Of a DNA stretch of 64,000 nucleotides, positions 44,022 through 52,736 are shown one piece after another. Each line of letters opens with the position of its first letter. The stretch's first letter is position 1. The notes beneath the pieces are model-generated. The model did no database searches, was not told where the DNA came from, and worked only from the letters and a program-made list of their open reading frames with translations. Source of the stretch: Polaribacter butkevichii (GTDB lineage: Bacteria > Bacteroidota > Bacteroidia > Flavobacteriales > Flavobacteriaceae); NCBI RefSeq assembly GCF_038024105.1, contig NZ_CP150661.1:124001-188000 (forward strand), read 5' to 3'. The position numbers and the translations under genes were made by a program.

Positions 44022-45008
44022 ATGATAAATAGGAATACTTTTTTTACCGTTTTACTCATCACTCTTTCTTTATTTTTAGTTGGATGTAAGACAGAAAAAA
44101 CAACAAAAGTTTTAAAATTAGCCCATGGTTTAGATACGCAGCACCCGGTGCACAAAGCCATGGTTATTTTAGGAGAAAAACTAAAAGAAAAGTCGGGCGG
44201 TAAATTAATTGTTAATATTTATCCAAGTAGTCAATTAGGTGGAGAAAGAGAATGTTTAGAATTGTTGCAAATAGGTAGTTTAGATATTACAAAGGTTTCT
44301 GCAGCAGTTTTAGAAAATTTTATTCCAGAATATAAAGTGTTTAGTGTGCCATATATGTTTAGAAACAAGGCGCATACATTTAGTGTTTTTGATAGTGAGA
44401 TTGGTGAACGTTTATTATTAAAAGGAGAAAAATTTAGATTACGTGGTTTAACTTTTTATGATGCAGGAAGTAGAAGTTTTTATATGAAAGAAAGCCCTAT
44501 AAAAACGCCTAATGATTTAACTGGTAAAAAAATTAGAGTGCAAAAAAGTAACATGGCAGTTGCTATGATTAACGATTTAGGCGGGTCTCCAACACCAATT
44601 TCTTGGGGAGAATTATATACAGCCTTACAACAGGGAGTTGTAGATGGTGCAGAAAATAATCCACCAAGTTTTTATACCTCCAAACATTATGAAGTTTGTA
44701 AGTTTTATTCTTTAGATGAGCATACCTCTGTACCCGATGTATTATTAATTGGTACAGATACTTATAGTCGTTTAAACGAACAAGAAAGAGGATGGTTAAA
44801 AGAGGCCGTTGCAGAAAGTACCATAGCACAAAGAAAATTATGGGGAGCATCAGAAACAGCGTCTTTGGCAGCAGTTAAAAAAGCAGGTGTGCAAATTTTT
44901 TATCCAGATAAAAAACCTTTTGAAGAACAAACCAAAGGAATATTAGAGATGTTTTCTGATAATGAAGAAATGAAATCATTAATTATTTCCATAAAAAACC
45001 AACAATAA
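44022..45008 (+). CDS. dctP: TRAP transporter substrate-binding lipoprotein (DctP family)
   Basis: A 328-residue DctP-type binding protein anchored as a lipoprotein (LSLFLVGCK). Key features are LAHGLDTQHPVHKAM, SQLGGERECLELL, the carboxylate-clamp region with GKKIRVQKSNMAVAMINDLG, and GSPTPISWGELYTALQQGVVDGAENNP (each family-typical). The binding of acidic sugars fits its place after kduI/kduD: it should capture free uronates in the periplasm for uptake. The start of the small membrane subunit overlaps its stop by one base. Confidence 0.9.
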   Translation: MINRNTFFTVLLITLSLFLVGCKTEKTTKVLKLAHGLDTQHPVHKAMVILGEKLKEKSGGKLIVNIYPSSQLGGERECLELLQIGSLDITKVSAAVLENFIPEYKVFSVPYMFRNKAHTFSVFDSEIGERLLLKGEKFRLRGLTFYDAGSRSFYMKESPIKTPNDLTGKKIRVQKSNMAVAMINDLGGSPTPISWGELYTALQQGVVDGAENNPPSFYTSKHYEVCKFYSLDEHTSVPDVLLIGTDTYSRLNEQERGWLKEAVAESTIAQRKLWGASETASLAAVKKAGVQIFYPDKKPFEEQTKGILEMFSDNEEMKSLIISIKNQQ

Positions 45009-45478
45009 TGAGAGCTAAAATTGATAATATATTAGAAAAATTAGTGCTTTTTATTTTAGCATTAATGTTATTAAGCGTTGTTTGGCAGGTGTTTTCTAGA
45101 TTTATTTTACGAAACCCAAGTACTATTACAGATGAAATTTCTAGTTTCTCTTTAATTTGGTTAGGGTTGTTAGGTGCAGCATATGCAACAGGTAAGCATT
45201 TGCATTTGGCAATAGATTTAATTCCTGAAAAAGTGGTAGAAAGAAAACAAAATTTATTTGACGCAATTGTTTACTTATCCACTTTTGTTTTTGCTTTTAC
45301 AGTTATGGTTATTGGTGGTGTTAGATTGTGCCAATTAAGTTTTCAATTTGGGCAAACATCAGCAACTTTAGAAATTCCTTTAGGCTTCATTTATTTAGTG
45401 GTTCCTATTTCTGGAATTCTAATTAGTTATTACAGTTTAGATACATTTATCAATAAAAGAAAATTAAATAAAGCTTAA
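45008..45478 (+). CDS. dctQ: TRAP transporter small membrane subunit (DctQ family)
   Basis: A 156-residue protein with four transmembrane helices (about 8-30, 45-65, 85-107, 125-147). The DctQ signature runs through WQVFSRFILRNPSTITDEISSF and IWLGLLGAAYATGKHLHLAIDL. It is coupled to the binding-protein gene by a TAATG overlap and lies 5 bp before the large subunit. The subunit links the transport core in a sodium- or proton-driven uptake system. Confidence 0.9.
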   Translation: MRAKIDNILEKLVLFILALMLLSVVWQVFSRFILRNPSTITDEISSFSLIWLGLLGAAYATGKHLHLAIDLIPEKVVERKQNLFDAIVYLSTFVFAFTVMVIGGVRLCQLSFQFGQTSATLEIPLGFIYLVVPISGILISYYSLDTFINKRKLNKA

Positions 45479-45483
45479 AAGAT

Positions 45484-46782
45484 ATGAATTTAGTTGAAGT
45501 TTTAATTTTAGTTACCAGCTTTTTAATTTTCTTATCATTAAGAGTTCCAATTGCATATGCAATTGGTTTAGCTGCTTTGTTTACGCTATTAAGTGCCATG
45601 CCTTTTTTGCCATCGGTAACTACATTAGCGCAGAGAATGGCAACCTCTTTAGATAGTTTTACATTGTCTGCAATACCATTTTTTATATTGGCAGGTCAAA
45701 TAATGAATAGAGGTGGAATTGCCGTTAGGTTAATTAATTTTGCAAAGGCAATTGTAGGCCCACTTCCTGGAGGTTTGGCTTTTGTAAATATTATATCTTG
45801 TATGCTTTTTGGGGCTATTTCTGGATCTGCAGTGGCTGCAGCATCTGCTATTGGAGGGTTTATGAACCCAATGATGGAAAAAGATGGCTATGATAAATCT
45901 TTTAGTGCTGCCGTAAATATTACAAGTGCAACTACTGGCTTAATAATTCCGCCAAGTAACGTATTAATTGTATATTCTTTGGCAAGTGGTGGTGTTTCTA
46001 TTGCTGCCTTATTTATTGCAGGTTATGTACCAGGTTTATTAATTGGTTTAGCATTAATGATTGTTGCTTTAATTTATTCGATTATAAAGAAATATCCAAC
46101 AGATAAATTAGTTAGTTTTAGAGAGTTTTTTAAACGTTTTATAGCAGCTTTACCAAGTTTAATGTTGTTAGTTGTAGTTATTGGTGGAATTGTAGCTGGT
46201 ATTTTTACGGCTACAGAAGCATCTGCAATTGCTGTAATTTATACTCTGGTTTTAGGTTTTTTATATAAAGAAATTACAGTTAAAGATATTTCGCCAATAT
46301 TATTAGAAACAGTAAAAACATCGGCAATTGTATTGTTATTAATAGCAACATCTATTGCAATGTCTTGGGTAATGAGTTACGAAAACATTCCGCAGGAAAT
46401 TAGTAACACATTATTATCAATTAGTGATAACCCAATTGTAATTTTAATTATCATCAATTTAATATTATTATTTGTAGGTGTGTTTATGGATATGACTCCT
46501 GCTGTATTAATCTTTACACCAATTTTTCTACCAATTGTTACAGAATTAGGAATGGATCCAATTCATTTTGGAATTATTATGATTATGAATCTTTGTATTG
46601 GGTTATGTACCCCACCAGTTGGTTCTGTGCTTTTTGTAGGTTGTAGTGTTGCAGATTTAAAAATTCAGCAAGTAATAAAACCCTTGTTACCTTTATTTTT
46701 GGTGATGATAGCCATATTGTTATTAATTACATACTTCCCAGAATTAACACTTTGGTTGCCAAGACAATTTGATTTGATATAG
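45484..46782 (+). CDS. dctM: TRAP transporter large permease (DctM family)
   Basis: A 432-residue permease with about 12 membrane helices. The DctM motifs are LRVPIAYAIGLAAL, FTLSAIPFFILAGQIMNRGGIA, GAISGSAVAAASAIGGFMNPMM, TTGLIIPPSNVLIVYSLASGG, and the C-terminal GLCTPPVGSVLFVGC. It completes a three-gene TRAP system and is the last gene of the uxuB operon, closed by a strong terminator. Likely substrates are unsaturated or saturated uronic acids released in the periplasm by GH88 and GH105. Confidence 0.92.
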   Translation: MNLVEVLILVTSFLIFLSLRVPIAYAIGLAALFTLLSAMPFLPSVTTLAQRMATSLDSFTLSAIPFFILAGQIMNRGGIAVRLINFAKAIVGPLPGGLAFVNIISCMLFGAISGSAVAAASAIGGFMNPMMEKDGYDKSFSAAVNITSATTGLIIPPSNVLIVYSLASGGVSIAALFIAGYVPGLLIGLALMIVALIYSIIKKYPTDKLVSFREFFKRFIAALPSLMLLVVVIGGIVAGIFTATEASAIAVIYTLVLGFLYKEITVKDISPILLETVKTSAIVLLLIATSIAMSWVMSYENIPQEISNTLLSISDNPIVILIIINLILLFVGVFMDMTPAVLIFTPIFLPIVTELGMDPIHFGIIMIMNLCIGLCTPPVGSVLFVGCSVADLKIQQVIKPLLPLFLVMIAILLLITYFPELTLWLPRQFDLI

Positions 46783-46810
46783 CCAATATTTATTATTAGA
46801 GTTAATTTTA

Positions 46811-46855
46811 ACAGCCCAATACGTTTTATTTTAAAACGTATTGGGCTGTTTTGTA
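46811..46855 (+). terminator. Strong terminator after the TRAP operon
   Basis: Two perfectly complementary 18-nt arms (46811-46828 and 46832-46849) with a 3-nt loop, followed by TTTTGT. It isolates the LacI-controlled operon from the genes carrying the direct-repeat promoter. Confidence 0.85.
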
Positions 46856-46902
46856 TAAGAATTACTTTAAATTAAACAGAGATATAGTACTCTCTTTTGT
46901 TA

Positions 46903-46947
46903 CAGTATAGTAAAGGACACAATTACATTGTTTGCTAATTATCTTTG
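46903..46947 (+). promoter_or_regulatory. Direct-repeat activator site and promoter, unit 1
   Basis: CAGTAT-AGTA-AAGGAC (46903-46918), then 21 bp, then TATCTTTG (46940-46947), a perfect TAnnTTTG. The second half-site differs at two positions from CAGGAT. Confidence 0.7.
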
Positions 46948-46990
46948 GTATTAACAAATAAAAATTTATCAACCATTTATATTTTATAAA

Positions 46991-48130
46991 ATGAGCATAT
47001 TAGAAAAAAACAAGCTAAAAGGAAAAGGTTTTTATAATAGTGTAATTCTCTTTTTTTTATTAGGATCAACCTTAAGTATATTCTCGCAAAAAGTATATGT
47101 AGAAAAAGATGGAATTGTAATGATGGAGGCAGAAAACACAACTTCTCCATTAGGTAAATGGGGGGTAAGTACACATTTCAATAATTATTCGGGCACAGGT
47201 TATATAGAGTATTTAGGAGGTGAAGTTACTGGGGTTGGTGCCGCAGAATCACCGTTAATTTATAGATTTAAAATTTTGCAAGCAGGGGATTACGCTTTAC
47301 AGGTAAGAGGTAGATCTAGATTGTTAAAAGGTGAAGAAAGAGATTGGGCTAATGATGCATGGTTTAGAGTAGAAGGAGATTATACTGTGGGGGTTAATGG
47401 ACCTAAAGATATTAGTTGGATGCAAAATAATACCAAGTTATTTGTAGGTAGAGGAGGTAATGGAAAATGGGGATGGGGTACCAATTATGATAAAAAACAT
47501 GTGCAGCCAAAAGCAATATTTAAATTTAAAGCAGGAGAAATTTATACATTGATAATGTCTGGGCGTTCTAAACGATTTAATGTTGATAGAATTTTATTTT
47601 TTAAAACAACAATAGAAAACCACGTGGCAAGAGCCAATGTAACAGAATCAGAGTCTATTAATGACGATGAAATTACAGAAAAGTATACGTATTTAGCAAT
47701 TAAAGATTTTGCTAATATAAATGCAGGCGAAGTACATTATTATAAGGATAAAGTAAGAAAAGCACTAGCAATTAAAGCATCGGTAGTAGTAGATAGAGAT
47801 AAGTTTGCAAAAGCTGAAACAATTTTTACAGGTAAAGATGGTGCTTATAATATTACTTTAAATACACTGGCAGAGTTTGATGGAGAGTGTACTTACCATG
47901 TTTTTGTAAATAAATATTTAGTAGGTACTTACCAAAATTCAGCTGTAAACAAAGACAACGATTATAAAAAAGAACAAGTAATCTTTAAAAATATAAAAAT
48001 AAACCAAGGAGATGCCATTGCTGTATCTTCTAATACCCATACAAATGGGTTAATACCAGAAGGTAATGGTACTGCTTGGGCACGAGGTAGGTGGGAGAGT
48101 CTTTTAATAACAACTTTTAAAAATAATTAA
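46991..48130 (+). CDS. Exported carbohydrate-binding-module protein
   Basis: A 379-residue protein with a signal peptide after a short basic stretch (hydrophobic FYNSVILFFLLGSTLSIFSQ). Two beta-sandwich domains follow: a CBM6/CBM35-like one (about 37-205, with MMEAENTTSPLGKWGV, NNYSGTGYIEYLG and LQVRGRSRL) and a second galactose-binding-like one (about 225-379). No catalytic motif and no type IX sorting tail is visible. The gene has its own regulated promoter. It probably binds polysaccharide at or near the surface, though a novel enzyme cannot be excluded. Confidence 0.65.
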   Translation: MSILEKNKLKGKGFYNSVILFFLLGSTLSIFSQKVYVEKDGIVMMEAENTTSPLGKWGVSTHFNNYSGTGYIEYLGGEVTGVGAAESPLIYRFKILQAGDYALQVRGRSRLLKGEERDWANDAWFRVEGDYTVGVNGPKDISWMQNNTKLFVGRGGNGKWGWGTNYDKKHVQPKAIFKFKAGEIYTLIMSGRSKRFNVDRILFFKTTIENHVARANVTESESINDDEITEKYTYLAIKDFANINAGEVHYYKDKVRKALAIKASVVVDRDKFAKAETIFTGKDGAYNITLNTLAEFDGECTYHVFVNKYLVGTYQNSAVNKDNDYKKEQVIFKNIKINQGDAIAVSSNTHTNGLIPEGNGTAWARGRWESLLITTFKNN

Positions 48131-48308
48131 CAAATTTTTCATTAAAAAGATAATTTATTTTCTGATTATGATTTTTTTTAAAATTAAATAAGTGTAGTTT
48201 GAAAGGGTATATTTTGTGGATTATCCCAATAAAGTATAATCTATATATCTTTTTTGTAGTAAAAAAATATCAATTTTAATCACATTTGTGTTAAATTAAA
48301 ACACATAG

Positions 48309-48353
48309 CAGTATAGTACAGGATGCAATTATTAGAATGCGAGAATATATTTG
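48309..48353 (+). promoter_or_regulatory. Direct-repeat activator site and promoter, unit 2
   Basis: CAGTATAGTACAGGAT (48309-48324), 21 bp, then TATATTTG (48346-48353), a perfect TAnnTTTG. The preceding ACATAG is shared with unit 4. Confidence 0.75.
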
Positions 48354-48386
48354 TTGAAACGAGTATTAATTAATAATAAAAAACTT

Positions 48387-49343
48387 ATGAAAACAAAATT
48401 ACACAAAGCGCTATTTATAGGTGCATTAGCTCTTTTAGGAGCTCAAACGTCTCAAGCACAACAATATTTTGGTGAACCTTTTGGAGGTACTGCTCAAAAA
48501 ATTGGTACAGCAGTAGGTGTTAGTGATAAAATTCAATTAGAAGACTTTGATGGTTTACAAGGATTTCCTGATGGTTTTAATATTGGGGCTAATTTTTCAG
48601 CGGATGCTTTTGGTACTTACTATGATAAAAGTGCAGGTGGTAACGGTGTTCCTGGAAATAATGCAGGAGGAGATGTAGCAGGAACTTATAGACCAACAGG
48701 TGAAGTAGATATTGTAGATATAGCTTATGATGATGGTACTAGTGGTTATGTAATTACAGGGGTTCAAGGTGGAGAGTATCAACTAATCACTATTGAGGTG
48801 GTTACTTCTGGTACATATCATTTAAATTTAAATTTTAGAAGTTTTGGTGCAAACAAAAGATACCAAATCGCTAAGCATTCTATAGAAGATTTATCAGCAC
48901 CTGCTCAAACTATATTTAATGCAACAAGTGCAGATGCAGCTGATGGAACGTTGGCTTCTACAAATGATCCAGATGATGGAGGGTATATCTTTAGAGATTC
49001 TCATGATTCACAACCTTTTGTTTTAGAGGCAGGTACTTATGTATTTAGATTTAGAACGTTAGATGGTGGACCAAATTTTGATTATGTTTCTTTTACTTTA
49101 GATTCAACAGATACAGCTAGTGTAGATGATGCAGAAGCTAAAGGTAGTAGCTTATCTGCATACCCAAACCCAGCTATTGGAGGAGTATTTAATTTAAGTG
49201 AAGAAAGCAAATGGGAAGTTTATAACGTTTTAGGAGTTAAAATGTTAAAAGGAGAAGGTACTTCTGTAGATTTATCTCAAATTGCAAAAGGAATTTATAT
49301 TTTAAAAACACCTTATACAAGTAAAACATTAATATCTAAATAA
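48387..49343 (+). CDS. T9SS-secreted carbohydrate-binding protein
   Basis: A 318-residue protein from the ATG of MKTKLHKALFIGALALLGAQ; the longer reading starts on a TTG inside the promoter and is wrong. After the signal peptide comes a CBM6-like domain (about 35-235; KIQLEDFDGLQGF, GGEYQLITIEVVTSGTYHLNLNF, FRFRTLDGGPNFDYVSFTL). A type A sorting domain ends the protein (YPNPAIGGVFNL, VYNVLGVKM, KGIYILK), so it is exported by the type IX system and held on the surface. No enzyme motif is visible. Its role is probably to hold polysaccharide near the SusC/SusD pair. Confidence 0.72.
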   Translation: MKTKLHKALFIGALALLGAQTSQAQQYFGEPFGGTAQKIGTAVGVSDKIQLEDFDGLQGFPDGFNIGANFSADAFGTYYDKSAGGNGVPGNNAGGDVAGTYRPTGEVDIVDIAYDDGTSGYVITGVQGGEYQLITIEVVTSGTYHLNLNFRSFGANKRYQIAKHSIEDLSAPAQTIFNATSADAADGTLASTNDPDDGGYIFRDSHDSQPFVLEAGTYVFRFRTLDGGPNFDYVSFTLDSTDTASVDDAEAKGSSLSAYPNPAIGGVFNLSEESKWEVYNVLGVKMLKGEGTSVDLSQIAKGIYILKTPYTSKTLISK

Positions 49344-49367
49344 GTTTAGATTTAATATATTTTAAGA

Positions 49368-49397
49368 GGCTATCTAATTTTATTAGATAGCCTTTTT
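49368..49397 (+). terminator. Terminator after the T9SS carbohydrate-binding gene
   Basis: GGCTATCTAA and TTAGATAGCC form a 10-bp stem with a 5-nt loop, followed by TTTTT. Confidence 0.8.
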
Positions 49398-49523
49398 AAT
49401 TCTATAAATAGGATTGTTTTAATTGCATAATTTAAATACAACAATCAATTTAAACGAGACAAAAAAAAGTTTCATTAAGATCGAAAAATAAAACCTTAAG
49501 GTGCTATAATATTGTGAATTTTA

Positions 49524-49568
49524 CAGTATAGTGCAGGATGGTTTTATTTGTTTGGTAAACTAAATTTA
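49524..49568 (+). promoter_or_regulatory. Direct-repeat activator site and promoter, unit 3
   Basis: CAGTATAGTGCAGGAT (49524-49539), 21 bp, then TAAATTTA (49561-49568), one base off TAnnTTTG. Confidence 0.7.
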
Positions 49569-49604
49569 CAGAATAAGTAATTAAATTAATAAATAAAACT
49601 AAAA

Positions 49605-51092
49605 ATGAAAAAAATCACTTACATATTGTTATTATGTGTTATCTCATTTTCTTGTACTAGTGAAGTAGATGACGATGTTACAGGAGCAAATTCGGCTACA
49701 GGAGACGGTTGGTTTACTGGTTTAGATTTGCCTTTTGCAGATAAAACAGGATACCCTTACAAGTCAGATAAAATGACAACGGCAACATTAAGCATTAATA
49801 CTTCTTCTAAATTTACGGCTAATAATCTTTTATTAGGAGCTAATTTTGGCGGTTTTTCAAGCAATGAAGAGAAAGAAATTATTAGATTTTTAAAACCAGT
49901 TACGGTTCATTTTCCAAATGGTGTTTGGGCTAATTGGTATAATTGGGAAAAAGATATTTCTGAATATGACGCTACTGATTCTTACGATATTGGTGATTTT
50001 CATAGAGGAGTTATGGATGATTGGGCAGCAAATAATACTACAACAGGATTTCCTGGTATGAAAACATTACATGATGAATTGGCCTTTAATACCCTTTTTA
50101 CATATAATGTTAATTATGACTCACCTGCTAAGTCTTTAGAAAGATTAAAAGATAGAGAAGCTAAAGGATTTGATGTGCAATATGTAGAGTTAGGTAACGA
50201 ACAATATTTTGAAGATCAACGTGCAGGAAGAACAAGCTCTACAATATTTTTTGGTCGTTTTGCAAGTCAAATTGCAACAGCTTTAAAAAATGAAAAACCT
50301 AATTTAAAGATTGCTGTACCTTATGGGTGGAGAGATAATGAGGATGCGGCTTATAATCTTCAGGTAGGATTTTTTGGAAAAAGTTTTTATGATGCAATTT
50401 CATTACATAGAAATATTGAAGTTGAAAATACAACAGAAGATGTTGTAAAATCTCCAGATGCATATAAAACTATTTTAAATAGTAGATTAACTCTTAAAGA
50501 ATCTTCTGATTTTGCATTAAGTTTTCTAGGAGAAGATCAAAAACCAATTTGGTTATCAGAATGGGGTGTAAGTTGTGGTTTAAATGCAGCATCTTTTTTA
50601 GGGCAAGCAGATGTTTATATGTATTTGTTTGAAAATCAAGATTTATACGAGCGTGCAGAATGGAATGGTTTATTAGACGAAAACCCTATGTACACTTTTG
50701 AAGGTGATAAATCTTTAGCGAATATGAAAAAAACTGGTTATGGAGCAGTATATGAAATTACACGTGATGTATTTGAAAACAGTGAGGTTTACGAGTCTAC
50801 TATTTCAACAAGAATTTTAGATACAGATGTAAATGCAGTAGAAGCTAAAGCAGTTACAAAAAATGGAGAAACAATTGTTTATGCAGTTAATAAAACAGTT
50901 AGAAGTGTTCCGTTTAGAGTAAAAGTAGACGGAGTAGTTTCTGATGCATCTAAAAAACACGAAGCATTATCTTTTGATAGTCTTCAAGACAACAAGCTTT
51001 TAAATATGGATGAAAGTCCTTTAACACTAATTAATGAGGGAACAGAAATTATCGTTTTACCTCCATTATCTGTTAATAAAATATCATTCTAA
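49605..51092 (+). CDS. Clan GH-A glycoside hydrolase lipoprotein
   Basis: A 495-residue lipoprotein (Cys17 in ISFSCTS). A TIM barrel shows the clan GH-A pattern: LLLGANFGGF near residue 75, HFPNGVWANWYNWEKDI (similar to the PGGNFVSGYNW strand of GH51-type enzymes), acid/base Glu in YVELGNEQYF (about 200) and nucleophile Glu in IWLSEWGVS (about 325). A C-terminal beta domain follows (ETIVYAVNKTVRSVPFRV). It may be an arabinofuranosidase-, agarase- or glucuronidase-like enzyme. I cannot choose the family. It is a single-gene unit with its own activator site and terminator. Confidence 0.7.
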   Translation: MKKITYILLLCVISFSCTSEVDDDVTGANSATGDGWFTGLDLPFADKTGYPYKSDKMTTATLSINTSSKFTANNLLLGANFGGFSSNEEKEIIRFLKPVTVHFPNGVWANWYNWEKDISEYDATDSYDIGDFHRGVMDDWAANNTTTGFPGMKTLHDELAFNTLFTYNVNYDSPAKSLERLKDREAKGFDVQYVELGNEQYFEDQRAGRTSSTIFFGRFASQIATALKNEKPNLKIAVPYGWRDNEDAAYNLQVGFFGKSFYDAISLHRNIEVENTTEDVVKSPDAYKTILNSRLTLKESSDFALSFLGEDQKPIWLSEWGVSCGLNAASFLGQADVYMYLFENQDLYERAEWNGLLDENPMYTFEGDKSLANMKKTGYGAVYEITRDVFENSEVYESTISTRILDTDVNAVEAKAVTKNGETIVYAVNKTVRSVPFRVKVDGVVSDASKKHEALSFDSLQDNKLLNMDESPLTLINEGTEIIVLPPLSVNKISF

Positions 51093-51117
51093 ATTGTAAA
51101 TTAGAATTCTTAATTTG

Positions 51118-51171
51118 TGCTAATTTAAACTGCTATCAATTTTGTTATCAGTTTAAATTAGCATTTTTTTT
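51118..51171 (+). terminator. Terminator after the clan GH-A gene
   Basis: TGCTAATTTAAACTG and CAGTTTAAATTAGCA make a perfect 15-bp stem with a 16-nt loop, followed by eight T. Confidence 0.85.
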
Positions 51172-51480
51172 TACTTATAACTAAAAAGTAATTCTTCTAA
51201 GCGTATAGAATAAGATGGTAAATCTGGAGTTGTTTTTACTTAAATTTAAGCTAATTTGTTAATTTTACTAAGTGTTTAATAAAGTATGTTAGAAAAAGTT
51301 TAAGGGCTTTGATAGAAGATAATTAAAACCTATTGCAGGTGCTTTAAAGTTTGTTTTAGGAGAATTAAATTTATCAGTTTCTAAAAACTATATTTTTATT
51401 AATATAGTTAGGTTTAAAACCTCTTTATAGAATTTAAATTAAATGTAACTAAAAAATTAGGTATGTTTCTAGGGTGTAAT

Positions 51481-52178
51481 ATGCAATTGAGTTTCTTTTT
51501 ACTTTAATTAGTTGTGATAAAAAAACGTCTTAATACAACCAAGTTGAATACCCAAATAGCTTAATATATTTACATAAAAATGTAATAAATTATTATCTAA
51601 ATTTAAAAATAGATAATCTTCAGGATAAAAAATACCTTGAAGATTTAGAAGAAAATGGTTCTTTTTTAACGATTGAATATAGCAATAAAATACGTGGATA
51701 TTGGCCTGTAAAAAAGTATTTAGAATATGTACAAAATTTAGCCATTGCATATAAAAATATATCTTTTCAATTTTAAGAAAATACAGACTAAAATGGTCAA
51801 CAATGTATTATTTGTAATCATAAATATTGCATAAGTGCTTCTGGCAGACAATTGTTTCCGAATGAACAAACAAAAAAATATAAGATTTTTAAAGGCTGCT
51901 ATTAAAAAAATGTAAATCTTAGACATAGTTTTGCAAAAGCTTATGAAAAGGCTATAGATTCATTAGATCGGCTTTAACATGATTATACAGGATATTTATT
52001 TACAACATACTAAAAGTTTAGGGCTTAAAATCGTTTTTTGTACGGGATCCTACTCAAAAATTACAAACGTTAAATATTAAATTTAACAACAATTTTAAAT
52101 GGTTTAAGTAATATTAAGGTAGATCTTTTATTAGAAAATAAAACAAGAAATGCAATACAAATTATTCTAAAAAAATAA
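51481..52178 (+). pseudogene. Decayed lyase-like gene, PL8-type remnant
   Basis: A 1.2-kb stretch between terminator and next promoter holds no intact gene but several coding-like fragments in shifting frames. From ATG 51481 a lipoprotein signal can be pieced together after a frame change (SFFLL, then LISCDKK). Then come LEENGSFLTIEYSNKIRGYW plus KKYLEYVQNLAIAY, similar in pattern to the N-terminal DGSW...W...HL region of PL8 lyases. After further stops come CISASGRQLFPNEQ, SFAKAYEKAIDSLDRL, VRDPTQKLQTLNI (like the C-terminal DPTQ segment of PL8) and KVDLLLENKTRNAIQIILKK before a stop. The catalytic middle is mostly missing. Coding decay is fairly clear; the PL8 identity is a by-eye judgement. 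Confidence 0.5.
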
Positions 52179-52197
52179 TAATATTTAACAGACATAG

Positions 52198-52242
52198 CAG
52201 TATAGTGCAGGACACTTAGTTTTTTTTCTATGATTAAATTAG
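52198..52242 (+). promoter_or_regulatory. Direct-repeat activator site and promoter, unit 4
   Basis: CAGTATAGTGCAGGAC (52198-52213), 21 bp, then TAAATTAG (52235-52242), one base off TAnnTTTG. Confidence 0.65.
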
Positions 52243-52305
52243 CATACACCTAAGTTTTGATAGGTGAAAATAAGTTTTAATTCATTTTAAATTATATCCT
52301 AAATT

Positions 52306-52641
52306 ATGAAAAAAGTAGTATTATTAGTTTTTATAGTTTTAATTTCTTTATCAACCTATTCTCAAAAGAGGTTTGAAACAGCAGCTAAAACTACTGTAGA
52401 AAAAATGCAAAAAGTAATTTCTATATCAGAAGCCGAAGCCGAAGCTATTTATAAAGTAGAGTTAAATTCTAATAAAAAAAGAGCTGAAGTTCGTAAGGAA
52501 AATGCAGGAAATAAAACAGAAATTCAAGCTTTAATGAAAGAGATTAATCAAGATAAATTTCAAGAAATTAGAAAAATTATTGGGAAGAAAAAGTTTCAAG
52601 AGTGGTCTAGTTTTTTAAAAGAAGAAAGATCTAAAAAGTAA
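52306..52641 (+). CDS. Small exported helical protein
   Basis: A 111-residue protein with a signal peptide (VVLLVFIVLISLSTYSQ) and a highly charged helical mature part (TTVEKMQKVISISEAEAEAIY, then KKRAEVRKENAGNKTEIQ), a pattern like periplasmic Spy/CpxP-type helper proteins. It has its own copy of the locus promoter and a terminator behind it, so it is induced with the enzymes. A chaperone-like role for exported enzymes is possible; no direct evidence. Confidence 0.65.
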   Translation: MKKVVLLVFIVLISLSTYSQKRFETAAKTTVEKMQKVISISEAEAEAIYKVELNSNKKRAEVRKENAGNKTEIQALMKEINQDKFQEIRKIIGKKKFQEWSSFLKEERSKK

Positions 52642-52663
52642 ATAATAGAAATAAGTTAAAAAT

Positions 52664-52695
52664 AAAAAAAGGAATCTGAAAGGATTCCTTTTTTT
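52664..52695 (+). terminator. Terminator after the small helical protein
   Basis: A7GGAATC and GATTCCT7 form a stem with a 6-nt loop, followed directly by the T-run. The GH2 start codon is 42 bp beyond, so GH2 may depend on read-through. Confidence 0.75.
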
Positions 52696-52736
52696 AAAAT
52701 ATATAAACTAGCAGTTAGCTTATAAAAAATAAATTA

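Noticed and set aside
48351..48386. TTG start extending the T9SS carbohydrate-binding protein
   Set aside because: It begins inside the -7 element and places charged residues before the signal peptide; ATG at 48387 fits better.
51508..51926. Two short minus-strand open frames in the gene-free region
   Set aside because: The coding-like peptides are on the plus strand in broken frames; the minus frames have no recognisable features.
51978..51993. CATGAT-TATA-CAGGAT resembles the activator repeat
   Set aside because: No -7 element lies 21 bp downstream and the site falls in the pseudogene remnant, so chance similarity is likely.
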